Shown: positions 54,969-62,530 of the stretch, one piece after another
Layout: every line of letters starts with the position of its first letter
Position numbering within the stretch: position 1 is the first letter of the stretch
Source: Rugamonas sp045984285
GTDB lineage: Bacteria; Pseudomonadota; Gammaproteobacteria; Burkholderiales; Burkholderiaceae_D
DNA: 64,000 bases
Reading direction: 5' to 3'
Assembly: GCF_045984285.3 (NCBI RefSeq)
Contig: NZ_JBJQIK030000001.1
Location: forward strand, 62,001-126,000
Made by a program: the position numbers and the translations under genes
Notes under the pieces: generated by a model
What the model was told of the DNA's origin: nothing
Database searches by the model: none
What the model saw: only the letters and a program-made list of their open reading frames with translations

Positions 54969-55555
54969 CAGCGTTCCTTGGTCAACAGGTAGTTCAGCTG
55001 CGCCTTCACTTCCGGCCATTCGCCGCGCGCGATGCTGTACATGACTGTGTCGCGCACCGTGCCGTCACGCCGCATCATATGGTGGCGCAGCACACCGTCT
55101 TTCTTCGCGCCGAGGCGTTCGATGGCGGCCTGCGAGCGGTGGTTGTAGTTATCGGTGCGGAAGCCGACCAGCGCGCAGCCCAGCGTTTCGAAAGCGTGCG
55201 TGAGCAGCAGCAGCTTGCAGGTGGTATTGACGTGGCTGCGCTGGCGGCTCTGGCCGTACCAGGTGTAGCCGATTTCGGCGCGCGAGATATTGGGTACGAT
55301 GTCGTGATAGCTGGTGCTGCCGATCACTTCATCGGTGGTGGCGTCGATCACGGCGAAGGCGAGGCGGGCAGGGCGCATCTCCAGCGCGGTGGCGATATAG
55401 GCCTCCGCCTGGTCCGGCTCGGGAACGGAGGTGATGCGCAGCTTCCACAGTTCGCCGTCCTGCGCGGCGGCGCGCAGGCCGTCCGCGTGGCGCGGCGCCA
55501 GCGGTTCGAGGCGGATGCCGTTCAGCTCCAGCGTGACGGGCAGGGCGTCTTTCAT
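54968..55555 (-). CDS. GNAT-family N-acetyltransferase (RimJ/RimL-like)
   Basis: A 195-residue acetyltransferase. GIRLEPLAPRHADGLRAAA opens the domain, EIGYTWYGQSRQRSHVNTTCK is the CoA-binding part and NHRSQAAIERLGAKKDGVLR is the RimJ/RimL-type end. Substrate unknown. It is wedged between a MoxR ATPase and a VWA protein with one-base stop/start overlaps on both sides, so all three genes are likely translated together. Confidence 0.85.
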   Translation of the reverse strand: MKDALPVTLELNGIRLEPLAPRHADGLRAAAQDGELWKLRITSVPEPDQAEAYIATALEMRPARLAFAVIDATTDEVIGSTSYHDIVPNISRAEIGYTWYGQSRQRSHVNTTCKLLLLTHAFETLGCALVGFRTDNYNHRSQAAIERLGAKKDGVLRHHMMRRDGTVRDTVMYSIARGEWPEVKAQLNYLLTKER

Positions 55556-56412
55556 CAGCGGTTGGTCCTCGACATGAACATCAGGCGTTCGAACAGATGC
55601 ACGTCCTGTTCGTTCTTGAGCAGGGCGCCGTGCAGCGGCGGCACGGCGGCCTTGTTGTCGGGATTGCGCAGCGCTTCCGGCGGAATGTCCTCGGCCATCA
55701 GCAGCTTGAGCCAGTCCAGGAATTCGGAGGTGGAGGGCTTTTTCTTCAGGCCCGACACCTCGCGCACCTGGTAGAAGGTGTCCAGCGCCTGGGCCAGCAG
55801 CTCGCGCTTCAGGTTCGGATAATGGACCTGGACGATGGCCTCCATCGTGTCCTTGTCAGGGAATTTGATGTAGTGGAAGAAGCAGCGGCGCAGGAAGGCG
55901 TCCGGCAGCTCCTTCTCGTTATTGGAGGTGATGATGACGAGAGGGCGGTGCTTCGCCGTGACCATTTCGCGCGTCTCGTAGACGTAGAACTCCATGCGGT
56001 CCAGCTCACGCAGCAGGTCGTTGGGGAATTCGATATCGGCCTTGTCGATCTCGTCGATCAGCAGCACGACCGGCTCCGGCGCGGTGAAGGCCTGCCACAG
56101 CACGCCCTTGACGATGTAATTATGGATATCGCGCACCCGCTCGTCGCCCAGCTGGGAGTCGCGCAAACGCGACACTGCGTCGTACTCGTAGAGGCCCTGC
56201 TGGGCCTTGGTGGTGGACTTGATATGCCACTGCATCAGGGGCATGTTGAGGGCGGCCGCTACTTCCTCGGCCAGCATGGTCTTGCCGGTGCCCGGCTCGC
56301 CCTTGATCAGCAAGGGGCGCTGCAGCGTCAACGCCGCATTCACGGCCAGTTTCAGGTCATTGGTGGCGACGTAATTCTCGGAGCCTTCGAAGCGTGGCGC
56401 AGGCGATTGCAT
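55555..56412 (-). CDS. MoxR-family AAA+ ATPase
   Basis: A 285-residue ATPase. Walker A is LLIKGEPGTGKTMLAEE near residue 35, Walker B is VVLLIDEIDKADIEFPN, and sensor motifs follow in VIITSNNEKELPDAFLRRC. MoxR proteins act as chaperones for complex assembly, usually with a VWA partner; that partner gene is two genes downstream. I chose the ATG at 56412 because it gives the typical MoxR start; an in-frame ATG at 56481 would add 23 residues. Confidence 0.9.
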   Translation of the reverse strand: MQSPAPRFEGSENYVATNDLKLAVNAALTLQRPLLIKGEPGTGKTMLAEEVAAALNMPLMQWHIKSTTKAQQGLYEYDAVSRLRDSQLGDERVRDIHNYIVKGVLWQAFTAPEPVVLLIDEIDKADIEFPNDLLRELDRMEFYVYETREMVTAKHRPLVIITSNNEKELPDAFLRRCFFHYIKFPDKDTMEAIVQVHYPNLKRELLAQALDTFYQVREVSGLKKKPSTSEFLDWLKLLMAEDIPPEALRNPDNKAAVPPLHGALLKNEQDVHLFERLMFMSRTNR

Positions 56413-56538
56413 GGACGGATTTCCCGGTGAAAGTGGAAACTTCCGAGTATAAGACAGATCGCCAAACGGGGTCCTTGGCATGGAAGAAACAATGTGGACT
56501 TCCGGAACCTTCTCAGGTTAGAATCGCAGGTTGATAGT

Positions 56539-56556
56539 GCAAAAGTCAACTTTTGC
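56539..56556. promoter_or_regulatory. inverted repeat before the cytochrome genes
   Basis: GCAAAAGT-CA-ACTTTTGC is a perfect 8-nt inverted repeat ending 24 nt before the first cytochrome start. It may be an operator for the cytochrome pair or lie in the divergent moxR region. It does not match an FNR-type box (TTGAT-N4-ATCAA). Confidence 0.45.
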
Positions 56557-56580
56557 GACGGCAGTATCCGATTACCATTG

Positions 56581-56919
56581 ATGAAGCTAGCCAACATGAT
56601 CAAAAATCTCTTCGCACTGCTCGCGCTCGCCGGTGCTGCTCAGGCAGTGACTGCGGCCGAAATCGTCGGCAAGGCCGAGGCCGCACCGAACAAGATCGAA
56701 ATGTGTATCGGATGCCACGCCATTCCCGGCTACAAAGCGACCTTCCCTGAAGTGTTCCAGGTGCCGAAGATTGGCGGCCAGTCTGCCAAGTACATCGAAA
56801 ACGCGCTGCGCGGCTACGCCAAGGGCGAGCGCAAGCACCCATCGATGAAGGGCATCGCCGTGAGCCTGAGCGACCAGGACATCGCCGACATCGCCGCTTA
56901 CTACTCGAAGCAGAAATAA
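56581..56919 (+). CDS. periplasmic cytochrome c (class I)
   Basis: A 112-residue small cytochrome with a signal peptide and one heme site, CIGCH, near residue 43. The axial Met is probably in KHPSMKGIAVSLS. Likely a soluble electron carrier in the periplasm. The start may be 56581 or the ATG at 56596; neither has a strong Shine-Dalgarno. It precedes a second cytochrome gene by 13 nt, so both may be co-transcribed from the region carrying the inverted repeat. Confidence 0.85.
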   Translation: MKLANMIKNLFALLALAGAAQAVTAAEIVGKAEAAPNKIEMCIGCHAIPGYKATFPEVFQVPKIGGQSAKYIENALRGYAKGERKHPSMKGIAVSLSDQDIADIAAYYSKQK

Positions 56920-56932
56920 GGGACACAGCATC

Positions 56933-57274
56933 ATGAAGAAAATCGTATTCGCTCTGATCTGCTCGGCCCTGTCCTTCAGCGCTGTTGCCGGCGGCAATGT
57001 TGCTGCGGGCAAGGCCGTTGCCGACAAATACAGCTGCTTCGCTTGCCACGGCAAGGACTACAACACCCCGATCGACCCGAGCTATCCGAAGCTGGCCGGC
57101 CAGCACAAGGACTACCTGGTGCACGCCCTGACCGCCTACAAGCGCGGCGACGGCGCCAACGGCCGCAGCAACGCCATCATGACCGGCCAGGTCAAGCCGC
57201 TGAGCAACCAGGACATCCAGGACCTGGCAGCCTACCTGCACAGCCTGCCTGGCACCCTGGTCAACCACCGCTGA
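56933..57274 (+). CDS. periplasmic cytochrome c, second of a pair
   Basis: A 113-residue cytochrome with a signal peptide (MKKIVFALICSALSFSAVA) and one heme site, CFACH, near residue 35. The axial Met is in NAIMTGQVKPLSNQD. YPKLAGQHKDYLVHALTAYK resembles half of cytochrome c4, and the upstream protein has a similar plan, so the pair could work like the two halves of a c4-type carrier. A terminator follows 18 nt later. Confidence 0.87.
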   Translation: MKKIVFALICSALSFSAVAGGNVAAGKAVADKYSCFACHGKDYNTPIDPSYPKLAGQHKDYLVHALTAYKRGDGANGRSNAIMTGQVKPLSNQDIQDLAAYLHSLPGTLVNHR

Positions 57275-57292
57275 TCTTCAGCCGGTCCCAGC

Positions 57293-57319
57293 AAAAAGCC
57301 CGCAGCCGCGGGCTTTTTT
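57293..57319 (+). terminator. rho-independent terminator after the cytochrome pair
   Basis: A-run, AGCCCGC-AGCC-GCGGGCT stem and a T-run (57293-57319). Confidence 0.85.
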
Positions 57320-57330
57320 GTTGCCGGAAA

Positions 57331-57441
57331 ATGTTGCCTAGAAATTGGGGACAGGCGAGGGCGCCGAGCCCCGAACTGGAAAAATAGGGTCTGTCCCCAA
57401 TTTCTAAAAAATAGGGTCTGTCCCCAATTTCTAAGCAACAT
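57331..57441. repeat. long inverted repeat with tandem unit, family GGGGWCAGACCC
   Basis: The left arm 57331-57354 and right arm 57418-57441 are 24-nt reverse complements with one mismatch. They start ATGTTGC and end GCAACAT. Inside, a unit A-run then TAGGGTCTGTCCCCAATTTCT-like sequence occurs twice in tandem (57380-57405 and 57406-57432). It lies between the terminator of the cytochrome pair and the DUF1841 stop. Confidence 0.75.
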
Positions 57442-57444
57442 TTC

Positions 57445-57870
57445 CTAGAGGCGGCGCTTGATGGACTCGATGTAGGCTTCGCCGTCCGGCGGCAGGCCGC
57501 TGCGCTGGGATTTCCAGATCATCTCGCCCAGGCATTCCATGATCTGGTGGTGGGCTTCGTGCGCGGAGTCGTATTTGCGCGTCAGCGCTTCGCTGGCGGC
57601 GCGGATGCCGCGCGGGGAGTCGATCGAGACCTGTTCGCTGATCGACAGGTGCATCGCCAGGTGCAGGAAGGGGTTGGCCTGGCCGCCTTCCACCGAATAG
57701 TCGCGCGCCAGCGCCGCTTCCACGTCGCTCAGCGCGTCGTCGTATTCGGGATGCTGCAGCACCCAGTCCAGCGCCATGGCTTCGAGCGGAGTGAGGACTT
57801 CTTTGGCGCGGTGCTTGCGCTGTACGTCGCAGAAGAAGCGCCGTACGTCGTGGGAGGAGGGTGTGAACAT
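57445..57870 (-). CDS. DUF1841 protein
   Basis: A 141-residue protein of the DUF1841 family, common in betaproteobacteria and of unknown function. Typical sequence: PLEAMALDWVLQHPEYDD near residue 30, NPFLHLAMHLSISEQVSIDSP near 70, then HQIMECLGEMIWKSQRSG near 110. No signal peptide. It is all-helical and His-rich in the middle. The start at 57870 gives the family length. It lies downstream of rppH behind a strong terminator. Confidence 0.85.
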   Translation of the reverse strand: MFTPSSHDVRRFFCDVQRKHRAKEVLTPLEAMALDWVLQHPEYDDALSDVEAALARDYSVEGGQANPFLHLAMHLSISEQVSIDSPRGIRAASEALTRKYDSAHEAHHQIMECLGEMIWKSQRSGLPPDGEAYIESIKRRL

Positions 57871-57885
57871 AGGGGCGCTATTGTA

Positions 57886-57917
57886 CAAAAAAAAGGCAGC
57901 CCATGCAGGCTGCCTCT
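57886..57917 (-). terminator. rho-independent terminator after rppH
   Basis: On the minus strand, GGCAGCC-TGCATG-GGCTGCC is followed by an eight-base or longer T-run. It starts 4 nt after the rppH stop and ends rppH transcription before the DUF1841 gene. Confidence 0.85.
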
Positions 57918-57920
57918 CTT

Positions 57921-58547
57921 TTATGGCTTGGTGGCCAGTTGCGCTTCGCCGCAATCGGCTTCCGGCGCCGGTGCTGCTGCCACCGCCGGCGGCGGCTGCC
58001 GGTTGGCGGGCGTGCCGGGCTGGCTGCGCGGCTGGCGCAGGTAGCGCGAGTTGTGGCGCCGTTCGCCATGCGGCGGCCAGCTCAGGAATCGTGATAATTC
58101 CTGCAAGGCGCGCTGGTAGACCTCACGCTTGAATTCAATCACCACGTCCAGCGGCACCCAGTATTCATGCCAGCGCCAGGCGTCGAATTCCGGATGGTCG
58201 GTCACCCGCAGGTTCACATCGCAATCCCGGGCGCACATGCGCAGCAAAAACCAGATCTGCTTCTGGCCACGGTAATGGCCGCGGATCTCGCGCTTGATGA
58301 AGTGGTCCGGCACCTCGTAGCGCAGCCAGTCGCGCGTGCGGCCCACGATTTTCACGTGTTCCGGTTTCAGGCCGATCTCTTCTTCCAGCTCCCGATACAT
58401 TGCCTGTTCGGGTGTTTCGCCGTACTTAATGCCCCCTTGCGGAAACTGCCATGAGTGCTCGCGCACCCGTTTGCCCCACCACACCTCATTGTGAGAGTTG
58501 AGCAGGATGATGCCGACGTTGGGGCGGAACCCTTCCCGATCGAGCAT
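57921..58547 (-). CDS. rppH: RNA pyrophosphohydrolase
   Basis: A 208-residue Nudix enzyme that removes the 5' pyrophosphate of mRNAs and so starts RNase E decay. The Nudix box is complete (GGIKYGETPEQAMYRELEEE then IGL), and the substrate region reads FRPNVGIILLNSHNEVWWG near the N-terminus. The last 45 residues are Pro/Ala-rich, absent in E. coli RppH (176 residues). Start at 58547 follows the conserved MLDREGFRPNVG opening; an ATG four codons earlier is less likely. It is divergent from proS. Confidence 0.94.
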   Translation of the reverse strand: MLDREGFRPNVGIILLNSHNEVWWGKRVREHSWQFPQGGIKYGETPEQAMYRELEEEIGLKPEHVKIVGRTRDWLRYEVPDHFIKREIRGHYRGQKQIWFLLRMCARDCDVNLRVTDHPEFDAWRWHEYWVPLDVVIEFKREVYQRALQELSRFLSWPPHGERRHNSRYLRQPRSQPGTPANRQPPPAVAAAPAPEADCGEAQLATKP

Positions 58548-58750
58548 ATTGCACCTCAAACTTTCTGCGGCCGAGCGATCCTCTTACATTTTTGCCCACA
58601 AATCTGCCTTCCGGCTGCGTTTTCGGGGTACGAAAACGGCCGGAATGCCCGCAATTGAACGCATTTGTATAAAGTATGGACGCATCAGCCAGCTAATCCT
58701 TTAAAATTAGGTTGATTATAACCCTCTCTTTTTAAAAAGAATTCACTGTT

Positions 58751-60475
58751 ATGCGTGCTTCCCGTTTTTTTATTTCCACTCTTAAAGAAGCGCCTTCCGA
58801 CGCCGAAATCGTCAGCCACAAGCTGATGATGCGTGCCGGCATGATCAAGCGCCTGGGTTCCGGCATCTATACCTATATGCCGATGGGCCTGAAAGTTATC
58901 CGCAAGGTGGAAGCCATCGTCCGCGAAGAAATGAACACGGCCGGCGCCATCGAGCTGCTGATGCCGCTCGTGCAGCCGGCGGAACTGTGGCAGGAAACGG
59001 GCCGCTGGGACAAGATGGGCCCGGAGCTGATGCGCGTGAAAGACCGCCATGGCCGCGAGTTCGCCATCCAGCCGACTTCCGAGGAAGTGATTACCGATGT
59101 GGTGCGGTCGGAGATTAAATCCTACCGCCAGATTCCGTTGAATTTTTACCACATCCAGACCAAGTTCCGCGACGAGCGCCGCCCACGTTTCGGCCTGATG
59201 CGCGGCCGCGAGTTCACCATGAAGGATGCCTATTCCTTCGACCGCGACCTGGAAGGCATGCAGAAGTCCTACCAGATCATGTTCGACGCCTACACGAAGA
59301 TCTTCACGCGCTTCGGCCTGAAGTTCCGCGCCGTGGCGGCCGACAACGGCGCCATCGGCGGTACCGGTTCGCATGAATTCCACGTGATCGCCAGCACCGG
59401 CGAGGACGCGCTGGTCTACTGCCCGACTTCCGATTTCGCGGCGAATATCGAGGCTGCGGAAGCCATTGCCACCGGCACCCGTCCTGCGGCATCGGCAGCG
59501 CTGGCCAAGACTTCCACGCCGAAGGCGTCGAAGTGCGAGGACGTGGCCAAGCTGCTCGGCATCGACCTGAAAAACACCGTCAAGACCATTGCGCTGACCG
59601 TGGAGCAGGAAGAGGGCAAGAAGCAGCACTTCATGCTGCTGCTGCGCGGCGACCATGAGCTGAACGAGATCAAGGCAGGCAAGGTTGCCGGCCTGGCCAA
59701 CCACCGTTTCTCGACCGAAGCGGAAATCGAAGAAGTCTACGGCTGCAAGCCGGGCTACCTCGGCCCGATCGGCACCAAGGCTCCTGTCACCGTGGTGGCC
59801 GACCGCACCGTGGCGCTGATGGCGGACTTCGTCACCGGCGCAAATGAAGTGGACTACCACTACACCGGCGCGAACTGGGGCCGCGACATGGCCGAACCTG
59901 CCATCGTGGCCGACCTGCGCAATGTGGTGGAAGGCGATCCGTCGCCGGACGGCAAAGGCGTGCTGGCGATTGAACGCGGCATTGAAGTGGGCCACGTGTT
60001 CCAGCTCGGCACTGCGTATTCGGAATCGATGAAGGCCACCTTCCTCGACGAGAACGGCAAGCCTGCGCCGCTGCAGATGGGCTGCTACGGCATCGGCATT
60101 ACCCGTATCCTGGGCGCGGCCATCGAGCAGAACTTCGATGACAAGGGCATTATCTGGCCAACTTCGCTGGCGCCTTTCGAGCTGGTGCTGTGCCCGATGG
60201 GCTACGACCGCAGCGAAGAAGTGAAAACGGAAACGGACAAGCTGTACGAAGCCGCCGTGGCGGCGGGCATCGACGTGATCGTGGATGACCGCGGCCTGCG
60301 TCCGGGCGCAATGTTCGCGGACTGGGAGCTGATCGGCGTGCCGCACCGCGTGGTGATCGGCGACCGTGGCCTGAAAGAAGGCCAGCTGGAATACATGGGC
60401 CGCCGCGATGCCGAGGCGACCAACGTTCCGGTGGCGGACATCCTCAGCTTCATCAAGGGCAAAGTGCAGCAATGA
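58751..60475 (+). CDS. proS: prolyl-tRNA synthetase
   Basis: A 574-residue class II synthetase that charges proline tRNA. Motif 2 is FYHIQTKFRDERRPRFGLMRGREF-like near residue 140, the editing insertion (INS) covers about 225-400, and motif 3 is GCYGIGITRILGAAIEQ near 450. The C-terminal anticodon domain begins at LVLCPMGYDRSEEV. The length is that of the bacterial type with INS domain (about 570). ATGA-coupled to the lytic transglycosylase gene. Confidence 0.97.
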   Translation: MRASRFFISTLKEAPSDAEIVSHKLMMRAGMIKRLGSGIYTYMPMGLKVIRKVEAIVREEMNTAGAIELLMPLVQPAELWQETGRWDKMGPELMRVKDRHGREFAIQPTSEEVITDVVRSEIKSYRQIPLNFYHIQTKFRDERRPRFGLMRGREFTMKDAYSFDRDLEGMQKSYQIMFDAYTKIFTRFGLKFRAVAADNGAIGGTGSHEFHVIASTGEDALVYCPTSDFAANIEAAEAIATGTRPAASAALAKTSTPKASKCEDVAKLLGIDLKNTVKTIALTVEQEEGKKQHFMLLLRGDHELNEIKAGKVAGLANHRFSTEAEIEEVYGCKPGYLGPIGTKAPVTVVADRTVALMADFVTGANEVDYHYTGANWGRDMAEPAIVADLRNVVEGDPSPDGKGVLAIERGIEVGHVFQLGTAYSESMKATFLDENGKPAPLQMGCYGIGITRILGAAIEQNFDDKGIIWPTSLAPFELVLCPMGYDRSEEVKTETDKLYEAAVAAGIDVIVDDRGLRPGAMFADWELIGVPHRVVIGDRGLKEGQLEYMGRRDAEATNVPVADILSFIKGKVQQ

Positions 60476-61131
60476 GCACGGCGCGTGCACATCAGCAATC
60501 CGGCGGCCGTGAGCGCCGCCGCTGGTGGGCGCGTCCCCTGCGCTGGTGGTACACCTTCGCCTTTGCCACCGGTGTGCTGAGCGCACCGCTCGGCTTTGCG
60601 GGCAACCAGAAGGAGGAGGCGCTGGCCGACTCCGTCCGCGTTGCCCTGCACAACGTCATCATGGATGCGCGGCCGCCCAAGCCGCGCTTCACCGATCCCG
60701 CCGAGCAGCAGCGCTATAACGCCTGGCTGGCGGAGATGTCGCAGCGCCTGAAGCGCAAGCTGCCGGATGAACAGGTGCGCACCGAGTTCCTCGAAACCGT
60801 GTGGTATGAATCGCGCCGTGCCGGCCTGGAACCGGGCCTCGTGCTGGGACTGATCCAGGTGGAATCTGCCTACCGCAAATACGCCGTCTCCATCGTGGGC
60901 GCGCGCGGCTATATGCAGGTGATGCCTTTCTGGACCAATGTGATCGGCGACAGCGACCGCCGCAAACTGTTCAATATGCAGACCAACCTGCGCTACGGCT
61001 GCGCTATCCTGCGCATGTATATCGATATGGAGCAGGGCAACCTCTATCTCGCGCTGGGCCGCTACAACGGCAGCCGCGGGCGCCCGGAGTATCCGAACGC
61101 CGTCCTCAAGGCCTGGAACAACTGGAAGTAA
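60472..61131 (+). CDS. lytic transglycosylase (SLT family)
   Basis: A 219-residue membrane-anchored enzyme that cleaves peptidoglycan with 1,6-anhydro ring formation. A single N-terminal helix (WWYTFAFATGVLSAPLGFAG) anchors it. The SLT domain has the catalytic Glu in GLIQVESAYRKYAVS near 126, GARGYMQVMPFW near 144 and LGRYNGSRGRPEYP near the end. The ATG overlaps the proS stop by 4 nt. Not a standard MltC/E, though related. Confidence 0.9.
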   Translation: MSTARAHQQSGGRERRRWWARPLRWWYTFAFATGVLSAPLGFAGNQKEEALADSVRVALHNVIMDARPPKPRFTDPAEQQRYNAWLAEMSQRLKRKLPDEQVRTEFLETVWYESRRAGLEPGLVLGLIQVESAYRKYAVSIVGARGYMQVMPFWTNVIGDSDRRKLFNMQTNLRYGCAILRMYIDMEQGNLYLALGRYNGSRGRPEYPNAVLKAWNNWK

Positions 61132-61186
61132 TCAGGCTGTCATGGATTTTCGGCTAAGATGGCCGCTTTCCATAGCAGGAGCAGGT

Positions 61187-62530
61187 ATGCGTTTCAGGAT
61201 TGCGGCACTGGCCATCGCCGCCGCCATGACAGCAGGTTGCGCAGGCGTCCCCACGGCGGCGCCAGCCCCTTCGGCGCCACGCAACATCATCCTCTTGGTC
61301 GGCAGCGGCATGGGCTTCAATACACTGACCGCTGCACGTATTTATGCCGTGGGCGAGTCGGGCGACCTGGCGATCGATACCTTGCCGGAATCGGCTTTCG
61401 TAAAAACCTATTCGAACGACCGCCAGGTGACGGATGAAGCCGCGGCCATGTCCGCCTTCCTCAGCGGCCGGAAGACCAATAGCGGCGCATTCTCCGTGGA
61501 GGGCTGCCCCGACGGCAAGCCGGCGCCCACGCTGCTGGAGCTGGCGGCGCAGCGCGGCATGCGGACTGGCCTCGTCACCAACGTGCCGGTGACGGATGCG
61601 CTGGTCGCGCCCGCGTTTGTGCATGGTTGCTCGCATCCCGGCGGTGCGGTTGCTGCTGCCGCGCTGGTGCCGGGCGGCGCCGGCTTCAACGCAGCGCTGG
61701 GCCAGGGCATCGACGTGCTGCTGGGCGGCGGTGCTGCAGACTTCACGCAGCGTGCAGATGGCCGCGACCTGCTCGCGGAATTGCGCGCGCAGGACTACGC
61801 GCATGTGCAGAACCTCTCCGAGCTGGATATGCCGCAAGCCGCACGCAGCAAGCGCCTGGTTGGCCTGTTCGCGCCACGTGACATGGCTGGCGATACGGCG
61901 CGCGACGTAGCCAGGCAGCCCAATATGGCGCAGATGACGGGAGAAGCCATCGAGCGTCTGTCGCGCGGCGGCAAGGGCTTTGTGCTGGTGGTGGCGAATG
62001 GCCTGATCGACCGCGCGGCGCACCAGTCGGATGCGCGCATGGTGCTGGAAGAAGTGACTGCATTGGACAAGGCCCTGCGCACCGCCATCGAGGCGATGCA
62101 GCAGCGTGATCCGGGCCTGAAGAACACGCTGATCGTCGCCACCGCGAGCCATGACAGCACGCTGGTGATGAACGGCTATTCCATCATCACCGGCAAAACC
62201 ACGCCTGCGGAACCGGGCGTGCTCGGCCTGCTGCGCTCCTACTCGAACGGCAAGATCTACAAGGACGGCGACGGCGCGCCATTCACCATTATCGGTTTCG
62301 GCAATGGCCCGAACCGCGTGGACGGCAAGCGTCCGGGCACGCTGGATGCGGCAACGGTCGCCGCTCCGCACTATCAATACGAATCGGTCATCCGCATGGC
62401 GCCCGATGCCAGCACCCACGGCGGTACCGACGTGTATCTTGGCGCCATCGGCGCGGGCGCGGAAAACTTCCGCGGCACCATCGACAATACCGAAGTGTTT
62501 AAACTGATCAAGGCGGCAGCAGGACTATGA
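61187..62530 (+). CDS. alkaline phosphatase-like lipoprotein, predicted inactive
   Basis: A 447-residue PhoA-fold protein with a lipoprotein signal (lipobox MTAGC, C18). Compared with the next protein and E. coli PhoA, key residues are lost: the metal Asp of GDGMG is S40, the Ser nucleophile of TDSA is E84, the Mg Glu of VEG is A270, the Asp of ADH is S321. It keeps D275, H279, H322 and H411, that is, one zinc site. Catalysis is therefore unlikely. The ATG at 61187, with AGGAGC before it, is preferred over 61142. The TGA overlaps the next phosphatase gene (ATGA). Confidence 0.88.
   Translation: MRFRIAALAIAAAMTAGCAGVPTAAPAPSAPRNIILLVGSGMGFNTLTAARIYAVGESGDLAIDTLPESAFVKTYSNDRQVTDEAAAMSAFLSGRKTNSGAFSVEGCPDGKPAPTLLELAAQRGMRTGLVTNVPVTDALVAPAFVHGCSHPGGAVAAAALVPGGAGFNAALGQGIDVLLGGGAADFTQRADGRDLLAELRAQDYAHVQNLSELDMPQAARSKRLVGLFAPRDMAGDTARDVARQPNMAQMTGEAIERLSRGGKGFVLVVANGLIDRAAHQSDARMVLEEVTALDKALRTAIEAMQQRDPGLKNTLIVATASHDSTLVMNGYSIITGKTTPAEPGVLGLLRSYSNGKIYKDGDGAPFTIIGFGNGPNRVDGKRPGTLDAATVAAPHYQYESVIRMAPDASTHGGTDVYLGAIGAGAENFRGTIDNTEVFKLIKAAAGL

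Noticed and set aside
57380..57432. Tandem repeat as a CRISPR array
   Set aside because: Only two units are present, with no spacers between them and no cas genes; the units belong to a dispersed repeat family.
58685..60586. 633-residue reverse frame over proS
   Set aside because: Antisense to proS; composition is that of shadow frames.
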